A stretch of 64,000 bases of DNA from NCBI GenBank assembly GCA_003243455.1, contig QFQS01000001.1:1736001-1800000 (forward strand). The letters are read 5' to 3'. The translations under genes were made by a program, and so were the position numbers. This document shows positions 1-9,597 of this stretch, piece by piece. The number at the start of each line of letters is the position of its first letter. Position 1 is the stretch's first letter. Under the pieces are notes generated by a model. The model was not told the origin of the DNA. It worked only from the letters and a program-made list of their open reading frames with translations, and ran no database searches. The DNA is from Cereibacter sphaeroides. Its GTDB lineage: Bacteria; Pseudomonadota; Alphaproteobacteria; Rhodobacterales; Rhodobacteraceae.

Positions 1-1125
<1,125 letters not shown>

Positions 1126-1268
1126 GTCGTCCTCCGTCGGCGTCTGACCGGATGTAGCGCCGCTTAACGGCGGGGTAAAGCGCGGCCTTGCCGACCGGGC
1201 TGGCGCATTCAGAGGTCGGGAGTGATCGGCGCGGGCAGGGTCATGCACTGAGCGTTCGGGTAACTTGG

Positions 1269-1922
1269 TTAAGAAACCGTATCCAACTGCGCCGCCGCCA
1301 CGAACTCGGCAATCTTCCCATGGTCCTTCGCACCCGGCGCGCTTTCCACGCCGGAGGAGACGTCGACCTGTCGCGCGCCGGTCAGGCGGATGGCTTCGGC
1401 AACGTTGGCTGCGGTCAGTCCTCCTGCGAGCATCCATGGGCGCAGCCAGCGCCGCCCGGCGATCAGGCGCCAGTCGAAGGTCAGGCCATTGCCACCCGGC
1501 AGCACGGCGTCCTTCGGTGGCTTTGCGTCGATCAGCAACTGATCGGCGACAGTGGAATAGTCCATGATGCGCGGCAGGTCGCCTTCATCCGCGACGCCAA
1601 GCGCCTTCATCACCGGCAGGCCGTAGCGGGCGCGGACTGCGGCCACCCTTTCTGGGGCTTCCTTCCCCTGTAGCTGGAGCATGTCCAGCGGCACAGCCTC
1701 GACGATGGCGTCCAGCGTCGCATCGTCCGCATCGACCACCAGCCCTACTTTCGCCAGCCCGACCGGCGCGCTCAGGGCGGCGACCCTGGCCACGTCCAGC
1801 GTCAGGTAGCGGGGTGACGGTGGGAAAAAGACAAAGCCGGCATAGACCGCCCCGGCCTTTGCCACGGCAGCCACATCGGCAGGCGTGCGCAGCCCGCAAA
1901 TCTTTACACGGATATCTGGCAT
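1269..1922 (-). CDS. trpF: Phosphoribosylanthranilate isomerase
   Basis: TrpF performs the Amadori rearrangement of phosphoribosylanthranilate to CdRP, the third committed step of tryptophan synthesis. The 217-residue protein has the usual length for a single-domain TIM barrel. The general-base cysteine is in VKICGL (Cys9), the acid Asp is in LLIDAK (about residue 132), and the C-terminal phosphate loops are in MLAGGL and VDVSSGVE. It starts 5 nt downstream of lapA and is followed by trpB, so it probably shares a transcript with lapA and ihfB. Confidence 0.96.
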   Translation of the reverse strand: MPDIRVKICGLRTPADVAAVAKAGAVYAGFVFFPPSPRYLTLDVARVAALSAPVGLAKVGLVVDADDATLDAIVEAVPLDMLQLQGKEAPERVAAVRARYGLPVMKALGVADEGDLPRIMDYSTVADQLLIDAKPPKDAVLPGGNGLTFDWRLIAGRRWLRPWMLAGGLTAANVAEAIRLTGARQVDVSSGVESAPGAKDHGKIAEFVAAAQLDTVS

Positions 1923-1927
1923 TCCGG

Positions 1928-2284
1928 TCAGGCCTTGCGGGTGTCGATAAGCGCCAGAACCTCATCCTGATGCTCGGGCTTGCCATCGCGCAGGCGATTC
2001 ACCTCACGCTCCAGCCGGGCCACCTCGCGTGAGCGGTTGCTGGCGGCGCTACGATGCTTGGTCTCGCGCGCCCATTCCCAGAAGAAGCCGACCAGCAGGC
2101 CCGCTACGATGCCGCCGAACATGACGATGAACATCGGCACCTGCATCGACCAGGTGAAACCCGCAAAAAGCCCCATGTCGGCAGGCAGCGCGCGCACCGT
2201 CACCATGTCGCGGTTCGCAAGCGCCATCGTCAAAAGCGCAATGGCAATAAGCGCCAGCAAAAGATAGCGCAGGTAACGGAACAT
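1928..2284 (-). CDS. lapA: LapA-domain inner-membrane protein
   Basis: This 118-residue protein has two hydrophobic segments. The first is the N-terminal helix in YLLLALIAIALLTMAL and the second is centred on MFIVMFGGIVAGLLVGFFW. A basic, heptad-like cytoplasmic tail rich in Arg and Glu follows. That is the layout of the LapA (DUF1049) family, linked in enterobacteria to lipopolysaccharide assembly. The ihfB-lapA-trpF order is common in Rhodobacterales. The function here is inferred from family only, because the enterobacterial partner LapB is not in the window. Confidence 0.8.
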   Translation of the reverse strand: MFRYLRYLLLALIAIALLTMALANRDMVTVRALPADMGLFAGFTWSMQVPMFIVMFGGIVAGLLVGFFWEWARETKHRSAASNRSREVARLEREVNRLRDGKPEHQDEVLALIDTRKA

Positions 2285-2307
2285 AGGTGGCCTCCCGGCC
2301 CTGAAGG

Positions 2308-2589
2308 TTACTTGCCGTTCAGACGGTCGCGCAGAAGCTTGCCGGTCTTGAAGAAGGGCACGTTCTTTTCCTCGACCTCGACCGACTCGCCCGTCCTTGG
2401 GTTGCGACCCAGTCTGGCATCTCTGGCCTTGACGGAAAAGGCGCCGAATCCGCGCAGCTCTACCCGGTCGCCCTTGGCCAGCGCCTCGATGATCTCTTCA
2501 AAGACCGTGTTCACGATCCGCTCGACATGACGCTGTGTCAGGTGCGGGTTCTCATCTGCGATCTTCTGGATCAGTTCCGAACGGATCAT
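2308..2589 (-). CDS. ihfB: Integration host factor beta subunit
   Basis: IHF-beta pairs with IhfA to bend DNA in recombination, replication and sigma54-type promoters. The 93-residue protein has normal length and carries the HU/IHF DNA-binding arm signature GRNPRTGE with its intercalating proline. Its N-terminus, MIRSELIQKIADENPHL, is typical of IhfB rather than HU. It lies downstream of rpsA, as in many proteobacteria, but is separated from it by a clear terminator and has its own predicted promoter. Confidence 0.96.
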   Translation of the reverse strand: MIRSELIQKIADENPHLTQRHVERIVNTVFEEIIEALAKGDRVELRGFGAFSVKARDARLGRNPRTGESVEVEEKNVPFFKTGKLLRDRLNGK

Positions 2590-2650
2590 GCGGCATGTCC
2601 CCCCTGTGGTCGGTTATCCGGCAGCCCGCCACGCTGTTATTGTGCCGGCC

Positions 2651-2680
2651 AATATAAGACATGGAAACCTCCGCACACAA
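2651..2680 (-). promoter_or_regulatory. Predicted sigma70 promoter for ihfB-lapA-trpF-trpB
   Basis: Reading the minus strand, TTGTGT (2680-2675) is followed after 18 nt by TATATT (2656-2651). Transcription would start about 55 nt upstream of the ihfB ATG. The rest of the 2590-2911 gap holds the rpsA terminator and no ORF I would believe. Prediction by eye only. Confidence 0.45.
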
Positions 2681-2857
2681 ACGAAAATCAGCGAAACCAA
2701 GCGTGCTACTAAGCGGCAAGGCGGTTTGAGCGGGCTATCGCACATGGTTCAAGGCCCGGCAGCCTTCCGCCGCGTCAGTCAGCCATGCGGGCCGTCGTCA
2801 TTCAGGCATGGCAGAGTCAGCAACGGGGGACTCAGCGCTGACGATGCAGACTCGGCC

Positions 2858-2887
2858 AAAAGAAAAGACCCCGCTTGTGGCGGGGCC
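2858..2887 (-). terminator. Rho-independent terminator of rpsA
   Basis: On the minus strand an 8-bp stem GGCCCCGC/GCGGGGTC (one G-U pair) with loop CACAA is followed directly by TTTTCTTTT. It lies 25 nt after the rpsA stop codon and separates rpsA from ihfB. Confidence 0.9.
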
Positions 2888-2911
2888 TTTCCGGTACATT
2901 GGCGGATGGGA

Positions 2912-4591
2912 TCAGCCGCGCTCTTTGAGCGCCGCGCCCAGGATGTCGCCCAGCGACGCGCCCGAATCGGACGAGCCATACTGTTCGACGGCCTCTTTCT
3001 CTTCCGCGATCTCGCGCGCCTTGATCGACAGGCCCAGACGACGGGTCTTGGGGTCGATGTTGGTCACGCGCACGTCGATGTGGTCGCCGATCTGGAAGCG
3101 CTCGGGGCGCTGTTCCGAACGGTCACGCGACAGGTCCGAGCGGCGGATGAACGACTTGGCGCCGTTGTATTCCACCTCGACCCCGCCATCCTCGATCGCC
3201 GTCACGGTGACGGTGACGATCGAGCCGCGCTTCACGCCATCAACCGCATCGGTGAAGCTGTCGTCGCCGAGAGCTTTAACCGAAAGCGAGATGCGCTCTT
3301 TCTCGACGTCCACTTCGGTGACGGCGGCCTTGACCGTGTCGCCTTTGCGGTAGTTCTGGATCGCATCCTCGCCGCGCTGATCCCAGCTGAGGTCGGACAG
3401 GTGCACCATGCCGTCGATATCGTTGTCGAGGCCAACGAACAGACCGAATTCGGTGATGTTCTTGACTTCGCCTTCGATGGTCGAGCCAACCGGATGGGTT
3501 TCCGCAAAGACTTCCCACGGGTTGCGCTGAGTCTGCTTGAGGCCAAGCGAGACGCGACGTTTGGCCGAGTCGATCTCCAGCACCATGACGTCCACTTCTT
3601 GCGAGGTGGAGACGATCTTGCCGGGGTGGACGTTCTTCTTGGTCCAGCTCATTTCCGAGACGTGGACCAGGCCTTCGACGCCCGCTTCCAGTTCGACGAA
3701 CGCACCGTAGTCGGTGATGTTGGTCACGCGGCCCTTGTGGACCGAACCCAGCGGATAGGCTTTTTCCACGGCATCCCACGGGTCGGCCTGAAGCTGCTTC
3801 ATGCCGAGGCTGATGCGGTGGGTTTCCTTGTTGATCTTGATGACCTGAACTTTCAGGGTCTCGCCGATCGACAGGATTTCCGACGGGTGGTTCACACGGC
3901 GCCATGCCATGTCGGTGACGTGCAGCAGGCCGTCAACGCCGCCCAGGTCAACGAAGGCACCGTATTCGGTGATGTTCTTGACCACGCCATCGACGATCTG
4001 ACCTTCGGTCAGGTTCGAGATGACCTCGGCGCGCTGTTCGGCGCGGCTTTCTTCCAGGATCGCGCGGCGCGAGACAACGATGTTGCCGCGGCGACGGTCC
4101 ATTTTCAGGATCTGGAAGGGCTGCTTCATGCCCATCAGCGGACCGGCGTCGCGCACGGGGCGGACGTCAACCTGCGAGCCGGGCAGGAAGGCCACGGCAC
4201 CGCCCAGATCGACGGTGAAGCCACCCTTGACGCGGCCGAAGATCGCGCCGTCGACGCGGGTCTCGTTCGCATAGGCCTTTTCCAGACGGTCCCAGGCCTC
4301 TTCGCGCTTGGCCTTGTCGCGGCTGATGACCGCTTCGCCACGCGCGTTCTCGACGCGGTCAAGGTAAACCTCGACCTCGTCACCCACCGCGATGTCCGCG
4401 GTGCCGCCGATATCGGCAAATTCTTTCAGATCAACGCGGCCTTCCATCTTGTAGCCGACGTCGATGATGGCTTGGCCCGCCTCGATGGCGATGACCTTGC
4501 CCTTCACCACCGAACCTTCTTCGGGGGTGTCGATCTCGAGGCTCTCTTTCAGGAGGGCTTCGAATTCTTCCATGGTTGCTTTAGCGCACAT
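2912..4591 (-). CDS. rpsA: 30S ribosomal protein S1
   Basis: S1 binds mRNA near the ribosome binding site and aids initiation. The 559-residue protein has six S1 (OB-fold) repeats in order. The recurring VxNITxYGAFVxLE and GLVHVSEMSW patterns mark repeats 3 and 4, for example around FVDLGGVDGLLHVTDM and FVELEAGVEGLVHVSEM. Length and start (MCAKATMEEFEALL) match alphaproteobacterial S1. Transcription appears independent, with a promoter about 170 nt upstream and a terminator directly downstream. A long opposite-strand ORF over this gene is a codon-bias shadow. Confidence 0.98.
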   Translation of the reverse strand: MCAKATMEEFEALLKESLEIDTPEEGSVVKGKVIAIEAGQAIIDVGYKMEGRVDLKEFADIGGTADIAVGDEVEVYLDRVENARGEAVISRDKAKREEAWDRLEKAYANETRVDGAIFGRVKGGFTVDLGGAVAFLPGSQVDVRPVRDAGPLMGMKQPFQILKMDRRRGNIVVSRRAILEESRAEQRAEVISNLTEGQIVDGVVKNITEYGAFVDLGGVDGLLHVTDMAWRRVNHPSEILSIGETLKVQVIKINKETHRISLGMKQLQADPWDAVEKAYPLGSVHKGRVTNITDYGAFVELEAGVEGLVHVSEMSWTKKNVHPGKIVSTSQEVDVMVLEIDSAKRRVSLGLKQTQRNPWEVFAETHPVGSTIEGEVKNITEFGLFVGLDNDIDGMVHLSDLSWDQRGEDAIQNYRKGDTVKAAVTEVDVEKERISLSVKALGDDSFTDAVDGVKRGSIVTVTVTAIEDGGVEVEYNGAKSFIRRSDLSRDRSEQRPERFQIGDHIDVRVTNIDPKTRRLGLSIKAREIAEEKEAVEQYGSSDSGASLGDILGAALKERG

Positions 4592-4757
4592 ACGTAGAGT
4601 TTTCCTTTTTCGCGTTTTTCACTGGCCATGCGGTTGGCTCCGCCGGTCTTTGTCTGGCTTTGGCACCGGGTATCTTGAAAACAACAAGGGCCGGAGCATT
4701 CCCGACCCTCTCGTTCCTCAAGCGATCCCGGCTCTTTCGGCCTGTTCGACGTGGGCG

Positions 4758-4786
4758 CGTATAGGCCGATTGCCCAGTAAAGGCAA
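4758..4786 (-). promoter_or_regulatory. Predicted sigma70 promoter for rpsA
   Basis: On the minus strand TTGCCT (4786-4781), a 17-nt spacer and TATACG (4763-4758) give an optimally spaced promoter. It lies just after the SDR stop codon. The resulting leader is about 160 nt, long enough for S1 autoregulation, although I recognise no specific leader structure. Confidence 0.55.
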
Positions 4787-4801
4787 GCGCGCCTTCAAGG
4801 A

Positions 4802-5578
4802 TCACGGCATGAGCTGTCCGCCGTTCACCTCGATCACCTGACCGATGATGTAGGGAGCGAGCGCGGCAGACGCAAGAAACAGGTAGGCGCCGACGCAATC
4901 CTCAGCCAGGCCCAGGCGGCCCTGCGGCACGGTGGCCAGCATCGCGGCCATCTGCGCCTCGGTCGAATAGCGTTCGTGGAAGGGCGTGGCGATGACGCCG
5001 GGTGCCACCGCATTCACCCGGATGCCGAAGGGGATCAGCTCTTTCGCCATGCCGCGCGTGACGTTGCTGACGAAGGCCTTGCTCGACCCGTACATGCCCG
5101 CGCCATTGCCTGCGCCGTTCCGCGCGGCAATCGAGGTGGTGTTGATGATGAAGCCGCCACCCGCCGTCTTCAGATGCGGGATCGCGGCCTGGCTCGCCAC
5201 GATGACCGAACGGGCGTTCAGGTCCATGATTTCGTCATAGTCGGTCTCGCTGACCTCAGAATAGGCGATGCGCCGCACCATGCCGCCCGCGTTGTTGATC
5301 AGCCCGTCCAGCCGCCCGAAGGCGCGGATGGCCTGATCCACCGCGTCGCGCGCGCCTGCTCCAGTCGAGACGTCAGAGCGGATCAGTTCAACCTTTCCAC
5401 CCGCCCCATAAATCTCGGCGGCCAGCGCCTCTGCCGCCTCAACACTCGCGTTGTAATGTAGGCCGACCTGCGCCCCTTGCGCGGCAAAGGCACGCGCCAA
5501 GGCGGCACCGATACCGGTCGAGGCGCCGGTGATCAGCACTGCCTTGCCGTCGAGATCGGGGATGCGCAGCGATGTCAT
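4802..5578 (-). CDS. SDR-family NAD(P)-dependent oxidoreductase
   Basis: This 258-residue classical short-chain dehydrogenase has the cofactor loop TGASTGIG near residue 18, the structural NNAGG, and the catalytic Ser-Tyr-Lys ending in MYGSSKAFV. The C-terminal IEVNGGQL is typical of FabG/3-ketoacyl reductase-like SDRs. The start ATG overlaps the cmk stop in an ATGA, so translation is probably coupled. The substrate cannot be told from sequence. A gene between cmk and rpsA is unusual, because these two are normally adjacent in related bacteria. Confidence 0.9.
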   Translation of the reverse strand: MTSLRIPDLDGKAVLITGASTGIGAALARAFAAQGAQVGLHYNASVEAAEALAAEIYGAGGKVELIRSDVSTGAGARDAVDQAIRAFGRLDGLINNAGGMVRRIAYSEVSETDYDEIMDLNARSVIVASQAAIPHLKTAGGGFIINTTSIAARNGAGNGAGMYGSSKAFVSNVTRGMAKELIPFGIRVNAVAPGVIATPFHERYSTEAQMAAMLATVPQGRLGLAEDCVGAYLFLASAALAPYIIGQVIEVNGGQLMP

Positions 5579-6186
5579 GATGCGTTCCTTTGCAGGGCTT
5601 GGGTGACGTGGCCGAGGGCAAGGCGGATCGCCTCTTCGGCGGAGATATCCGAGGTATCGAGGACGATCGCATCCTCCGCCGGGCGCAGCGGCGCGGCGGA
5701 ACGCCCGGCATCGCGGGCGTCGCGGGCGCGCAGATCGGCCAGCATCTGTTCGAATGACAGCGGACCCGCCTCGCCGCCGAGTTCCAGCCAGCGACGACGG
5801 GCGCGAACCTCGTCACTGGCGGTGACGTATAGCTTTACCTCGGCCTCGGGGCAGATAACGGTTCCGATGTCGCGCCCGTCGAGCACTGCACCACCCTCGG
5901 CCCGGGCAAACCGGCGCTGGAATTCGACCAGCGCCGCGCGAACCTCGGGGATGGCCGCTACCCGACTGGCCGCCTGCCCGGCCTCGGCGGTGCGAAGGTC
6001 ACTGCGCGCAAGATCGGTCTCGCTCAGCGTATTGGCAGCCCGCACCGGATCGCCGCCTTTCGCCCCAACAGCGCGGTACAGCAGCCCGGTGTCGAGAAAT
6101 CCAAAGCCGAAATGCCCCGCCACCGCACGCGCGATCGTCCCCTTGCCCGCCGCTGCGGGGCCGTCGATGGCCACGGTAAAGATCAT
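5575..6186 (-). CDS. cmk: Cytidylate kinase
   Basis: Cmk phosphorylates (d)CMP to (d)CDP. The 203-residue protein begins MIFTVAIDGPAAAGKGTIA, with its P-loop at residues 8-15. An upstream in-frame ATG at 6255 would add 23 residues not seen in the family and would run into the divergent VOC gene, so I prefer 6186. The motifs LDTGLLYRA and LDGRDIGTVICP are also diagnostic. It overlaps the SDR gene by 4 nt. The cmk/rpsA neighbourhood is conserved in proteobacteria. Confidence 0.95.
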   Translation of the reverse strand: MIFTVAIDGPAAAGKGTIARAVAGHFGFGFLDTGLLYRAVGAKGGDPVRAANTLSETDLARSDLRTAEAGQAASRVAAIPEVRAALVEFQRRFARAEGGAVLDGRDIGTVICPEAEVKLYVTASDEVRARRRWLELGGEAGPLSFEQMLADLRARDARDAGRSAAPLRPAEDAIVLDTSDISAEEAIRLALGHVTQALQRNAS

Positions 6187-6257
6187 GCCGCCCCTCGCGC
6201 TTGCGTGACGCGACGTTGTTGCCCAAGGATGACCGCCTGTCAAACCGCGAGGCAAAG

Positions 6258-6695
6258 ATGATCACTGGAGCGCCCCCAAAGGTCTGGGCCATGGGCATGC
6301 CCGAGTTCCTGATTACGGACCTTGAGCGAAGCCTCGCCTTCTGGCGCGACGTCCTTGGCTTTCGCATCGCCTACAGCAGGCCCGAGCAGCAGTTCGTCTA
6401 TCTGGAACATCCCGACGGCGCGCAGATGATGATGTATCCGCGCGACGGCTATTGGGAGGTCGGACCGATGGAACAGCCCTTTGGCCGGGGTGTGGTGTTT
6501 CAGGTCTATGTCACGGACGTCGACGCCCACGCCCGCGCGGTCAGTGCCGCCGGTCTACCGTTCTATGTCGAGATGCGCGAACGCTGGCGGCACTGGGGTG
6601 ACCGGCAAGGCGGCCAGCGCGAGTTCCTCGTCCAGGACCCCGATGGCTACCTCGTCATGGTCGCGCAGAGGATTGGCGAGCGGCCGCTGCCCTGA
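6258..6695 (+). CDS. VOC-family (glyoxalase/bleomycin-resistance-like) protein
   Basis: This 145-residue protein has one vicinal-oxygen-chelate domain. It contains the two beta-alpha-beta-beta-beta motifs, seen as FLITDLERSLAFWRDVLGF near the N-terminus and VQDPDGYLVMVAQ near the C-terminus. The pattern resembles bleomycin-binding proteins, but those relatives have very diverse substrates and I assign none. I use ATG 6258, since upstream sequence overlaps the divergent cmk region. It is divergent from cmk and convergent with aroA, so it is a single-gene unit inserted between two conserved genes. Confidence 0.85.
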   Translation: MITGAPPKVWAMGMPEFLITDLERSLAFWRDVLGFRIAYSRPEQQFVYLEHPDGAQMMMYPRDGYWEVGPMEQPFGRGVVFQVYVTDVDAHARAVSAAGLPFYVEMRERWRHWGDRQGGQREFLVQDPDGYLVMVAQRIGERPLP

Positions 6696-6697
6696 TC

Positions 6698-6760
6698 TTC
6701 TTCTCTTCAAAAATATCCCGGGGGTGAGCGCTGAAGGCGCGAGGGGGCAGCGCCCCCTGC
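6698..6760. repeat. Intergenic AAGAAGAAG/TATTTTT element with GC hairpin
   Basis: Directly after the VOC stop the minus strand reads GGGATATTTTTGAAGAGAAG and continues as AAG. This resembles GGGTATTTgggCCAAGAAGAAG elements at 35770, 35933 and 42984. A perfect 7-bp hairpin AGGGGGC-agc-GCCCCCT follows at 6742-6758. It sits between convergent genes (VOC and aroA) and could act as a bidirectional transcript end, though it lacks a U-tract. Confidence 0.55.
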
Positions 6761-6767
6761 CCCGTCT

Positions 6768-8111
6768 TCAGGCGCGCGCCAGTTCGGCGCCCAGCCCCTT
6801 CATCAGCCCCTCGAAAATCGGGAAGCTGGTCAGGATGGGTGACGCATCATCGACACCGACCGCCTGTTTCGCAGCCAGACCGCAGATCAGAAAGCTCATG
6901 GCGATGCGGTGATCCAGATGGGTCGCCGCAGTGGCGCAGCCCGGAACGCCGCCCGCGCCAAGACCGTGGACGATCAGCGTATCCTCGTCTTCCTCGACCT
7001 TGACGCCGCATGCCTCCAGCCCGCGCGCCATGGCGTCGATCCGGTCGCTTTCCTTGACACGCAGCTCTTTCACGCCGCGCATGACGGTGCGGCCCTCGGC
7101 GAAAGAGGCGACGACGGACAGGATCGGATATTCGTCGATCATCGAGGGCGCGCGCTCGGGCGGAACCTCAATGCCCTTCAGGTTGCTGAACTTCACACGC
7201 AGGTCGGCAACCGGCTCTCCACCCTCTTCGCGCGGGTTCTGGAATTCGATCTGGGCCCCCATCTCGACCAGCGTGATATAAAGACCATTGCGGGTCGGGT
7301 TCTGGCTGACGCCGGGGACGAGGATGTCGGACCCCTCGACGATCAGCGCGGCGCAGACCGGGAAGGCAGCCGAGGACGGATCGCGGGGCACGGCGACGGT
7401 CTGGGGCCGGAGTTCCGGCTGGCCGGTCAGGGTGATGACCTGGCCTTGCGACGTGCGCTCGACGGCGACATTGGCGCCAAAGCCGCGCAGCATCCGTTCG
7501 GAATGGTCGCGCGTGGGTTCTTTCTCGATGACGACGGTCTGGCCGGGCGCGTTCAAACCGGCCAGCAGCACCGCCGATTTCACCTGAGCGGAGGCGACAG
7601 GCAGCGCATAGCGGACCGGCACGGGGTTTGCAGCGCCGACGACGGTCATGGGCAGACGCCCACCGGCGCGACCGTAGGATTTGGTGCCGAACAGCGACAA
7701 CGGATCGGTCACCCGGCCCATCGGGCGTTTGCGAAGCGAGGCATCGCCGGTGAAGGTCGCGGTGATGGGGGTCGTGGCCATCGTCCCCATGATCAGGCGC
7801 ACGCCGGTGCCCGAGTTGCCGCAGTCGATCACGTCGGAGGGTTCGGAGAAACCACCCACGCCCACGCCATGCACCGACCAGCTGCCGGGGCCATGCTGCG
7901 TGACCTCGGCCCCGAAGGCGCGCATCGCCTTGGCGGTGTCGAGCACGTCCTGGCCTTCCAGAAGGCCGGTGATCTGCGTCTTGCCCACGGCCATCGCCCC
8001 GAAGATCAGCGCGCGGTGGCTGATCGACTTGTCACCCGGCACTTCGGCCGTCCCGCGCAGGGGGCCAGACTTGCGGGCGGTCATGGGTTGGGCGGTGCCG
8101 TGGCCGGACAT
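6768..8111 (-). CDS. aroA: 3-phosphoshikimate 1-carboxyvinyltransferase (EPSP synthase)
   Basis: AroA transfers enolpyruvyl from PEP to shikimate-3-phosphate in aromatic amino-acid synthesis. The 447-residue protein has the substrate loop PGDKSISHRALIFGA, the PEP loop CGNSGTGVRLIMG, RPMGRVTDPL, and VKESDRIDAMA. Overall the pattern (QVKSAVLLAGLNAPG, RDHSERMLRGFGA) resembles class II EPSPS. However, the residue equivalent to E. coli Gly96 is still Gly in NSGT, whereas glyphosate-tolerant CP4 has Ala there. The start may be at 8111 or at the methionine ten codons in. It is downstream of trmB after a 77-nt gap. Confidence 0.97.
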   Translation of the reverse strand: MSGHGTAQPMTARKSGPLRGTAEVPGDKSISHRALIFGAMAVGKTQITGLLEGQDVLDTAKAMRAFGAEVTQHGPGSWSVHGVGVGGFSEPSDVIDCGNSGTGVRLIMGTMATTPITATFTGDASLRKRPMGRVTDPLSLFGTKSYGRAGGRLPMTVVGAANPVPVRYALPVASAQVKSAVLLAGLNAPGQTVVIEKEPTRDHSERMLRGFGANVAVERTSQGQVITLTGQPELRPQTVAVPRDPSSAAFPVCAALIVEGSDILVPGVSQNPTRNGLYITLVEMGAQIEFQNPREEGGEPVADLRVKFSNLKGIEVPPERAPSMIDEYPILSVVASFAEGRTVMRGVKELRVKESDRIDAMARGLEACGVKVEEDEDTLIVHGLGAGGVPGCATAATHLDHRIAMSFLICGLAAKQAVGVDDASPILTSFPIFEGLMKGLGAELARA

Positions 8112-8188
8112 ATGAAACCTCTAGCGGTGATGCGCGGGGCGAGGCTTAGCGAAAGGCGGATGGGGCGTCCAGCGGATTGCGGGAGGGC

Positions 8189-8887
8189 TTAGATGCGCCG
8201 CCAGGTCAGGTAGTGCGGAACCCGGCCCTCGCGGAGCGCCTTTTGCTCGTAGCGGGTCGAAAGCCAGTCTTCCCAGGGGGCGCCCCCTTGCGCGACGAGT
8301 TCAAAACCCGCCTGCGGCACTTCTTCCAGCGCCTGTCGGACATAGTCGGGAATATCGGTCGAGATGCGGAACTCTGACCCCGGTTTCAGCACGCGCGCCA
8401 GCGGCAGGAGGTGATCCTGCGTCACGAAGCGGCGGCGGTGGTGGCGGCGTTTCGGCCAGGGGTCGGGATAGTTGAGGAAGGCTTTTGAGATGCTTTGAGC
8501 GGGCAAAACCTCAAAAAGATCCCTGACGTCGTCGGGGTAGAGGGCGAGGTTGGTCACGCCTGCCGCGCGGATCTTGCCCAAGAGCATGGCGACCCCGTTG
8601 ATGAAGGGTTCGCAGCCGATGATCGCGACCGCTGGATAGCGGGCGGCCATGTGGACCAGATGCTCGCCACCGCCGAAGCCGACCTCCAGCCAGACCGGGA
8701 GATCTCCAAAGATCGATGTCAGATCAATGGGTTGCCGCTCCGGGTTTTCCGATCGCCGGATGCCGGGCGGGCAGAGGTCGCCCAGATCCTCGGCCAGGTA
8801 GGCCTTCTGGTTGGTCCGCAGCGTCTTGCCGAAGCGGCGGCCATAGAAGTTGCGCCATTCGGGGGCGGGATCGGTGGGTTCGGTCAT
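8189..8887 (-). CDS. trmB: tRNA (guanine-N7-)-methyltransferase
   Basis: TrmB makes m7G46 in the tRNA variable loop. The 232-residue protein has the SAM-binding motif WLEVGFGGGEHLVHMA, the family motif NYPDPWPKRRHHRRR and the C-terminal STRYEQKALREGR. All are hallmarks of TrmB. In relatives trmB often follows metK. Here a kinase-like gene, a membrane protein and a repeat copy lie between them. Confidence 0.96.
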   Translation of the reverse strand: MTEPTDPAPEWRNFYGRRFGKTLRTNQKAYLAEDLGDLCPPGIRRSENPERQPIDLTSIFGDLPVWLEVGFGGGEHLVHMAARYPAVAIIGCEPFINGVAMLLGKIRAAGVTNLALYPDDVRDLFEVLPAQSISKAFLNYPDPWPKRRHHRRRFVTQDHLLPLARVLKPGSEFRISTDIPDYVRQALEEVPQAGFELVAQGGAPWEDWLSTRYEQKALREGRVPHYLTWRRI

Positions 8888-8979
8888 GGGTCCGCGCCAT
8901 AGCCTTGGGTTCCGGGGCCGTCAAGCCGGGGCTGGAAACGGTATGGGAACGGTATGGCCTTGGTATGTAGAGCGAAAGG

Positions 8980-9525
8980 CTAGGGCATTTCGGGTGCGAG
9001 CTTTGCCAGAAACGCCGGATCGGCCAGAAGCAGCTTCACCGCGCGGCGGGAGCGGAGGTGCAGGACGGGCCGCCTGCTCTGCCAGCGGGCGATGAAGTCC
9101 AGCGCGGCGACTCGGCCCTTCTTTTCGTAGTCCCAGACAAAGCCGGTCAGGAAGTCGAGGTCGAACCGCTCGGGGCAGCCCGGCGTCATATCGGGGCGGC
9201 TGCGGCCCCAATAGCGCAGGATACGCCGCAGGATCGACCAGATGCGAAGGTGGCGCGGCATGTCGAGGAAGATGATCAGGTCGGCGCGTTCTGCGCGGAT
9301 GTCCATCGTCTCGCTGTTGTTGCCCTCGAAAACCCAGTCGTCGCGCATGGCGGCCTCAGTGGCGAGCGCGCGGGTTTCTGACCGGGGACGTTCGACCCAG
9401 CCGGGCTGCCAGTACAACGGGTCGATATGGATGACAGGTAAGCCGGAGAGCGCGCCGAGGCGGCGGGCGAGCGTCGACTTGCCCGACCCTGCGCCGCCGA
9501 AGACCATGATGCGTCGATAGGTCAT
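8980..9525 (-). CDS. P-loop nucleotide kinase-like protein (adenylate kinase/FlaR-related)
   Basis: This 181-residue protein has Walker A GGAGSGKSTLARRLG near residue 10, a DPLYWQPGW segment, and WVFEGN before the Asp-containing ADLIIFLDMPRHLRI strand. This is the layout of proteins annotated as DNA topology modulation protein FlaR or adenylate kinase-like. The substrate is unknown. I place the start at ATG 9525 (MTYRRIMVFGG). The frame stays open upstream, but that extension runs through a dispersed intergenic repeat and is not credible coding sequence. Confidence 0.75.
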   Translation of the reverse strand: MTYRRIMVFGGAGSGKSTLARRLGALSGLPVIHIDPLYWQPGWVERPRSETRALATEAAMRDDWVFEGNNSETMDIRAERADLIIFLDMPRHLRIWSILRRILRYWGRSRPDMTPGCPERFDLDFLTGFVWDYEKKGRVAALDFIARWQSRRPVLHLRSRRAVKLLLADPAFLAKLAPEMP

Positions 9526-9597
9526 TTGCGCTCCCATCCGAGCGCGGGTGGATAGCGTCATTGCGGGGCGAAAGGCCAGAGGAAGGTGCCGGGGCTT

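Noticed and set aside
2588..4597. 669-residue plus-strand ORF antisense to rpsA
   Set aside because: Lies opposite a fully recognised S1 gene. Its composition (Asp, Arg, Val, His-rich with no domain) is what high-GC codon bias gives on the reverse strand.
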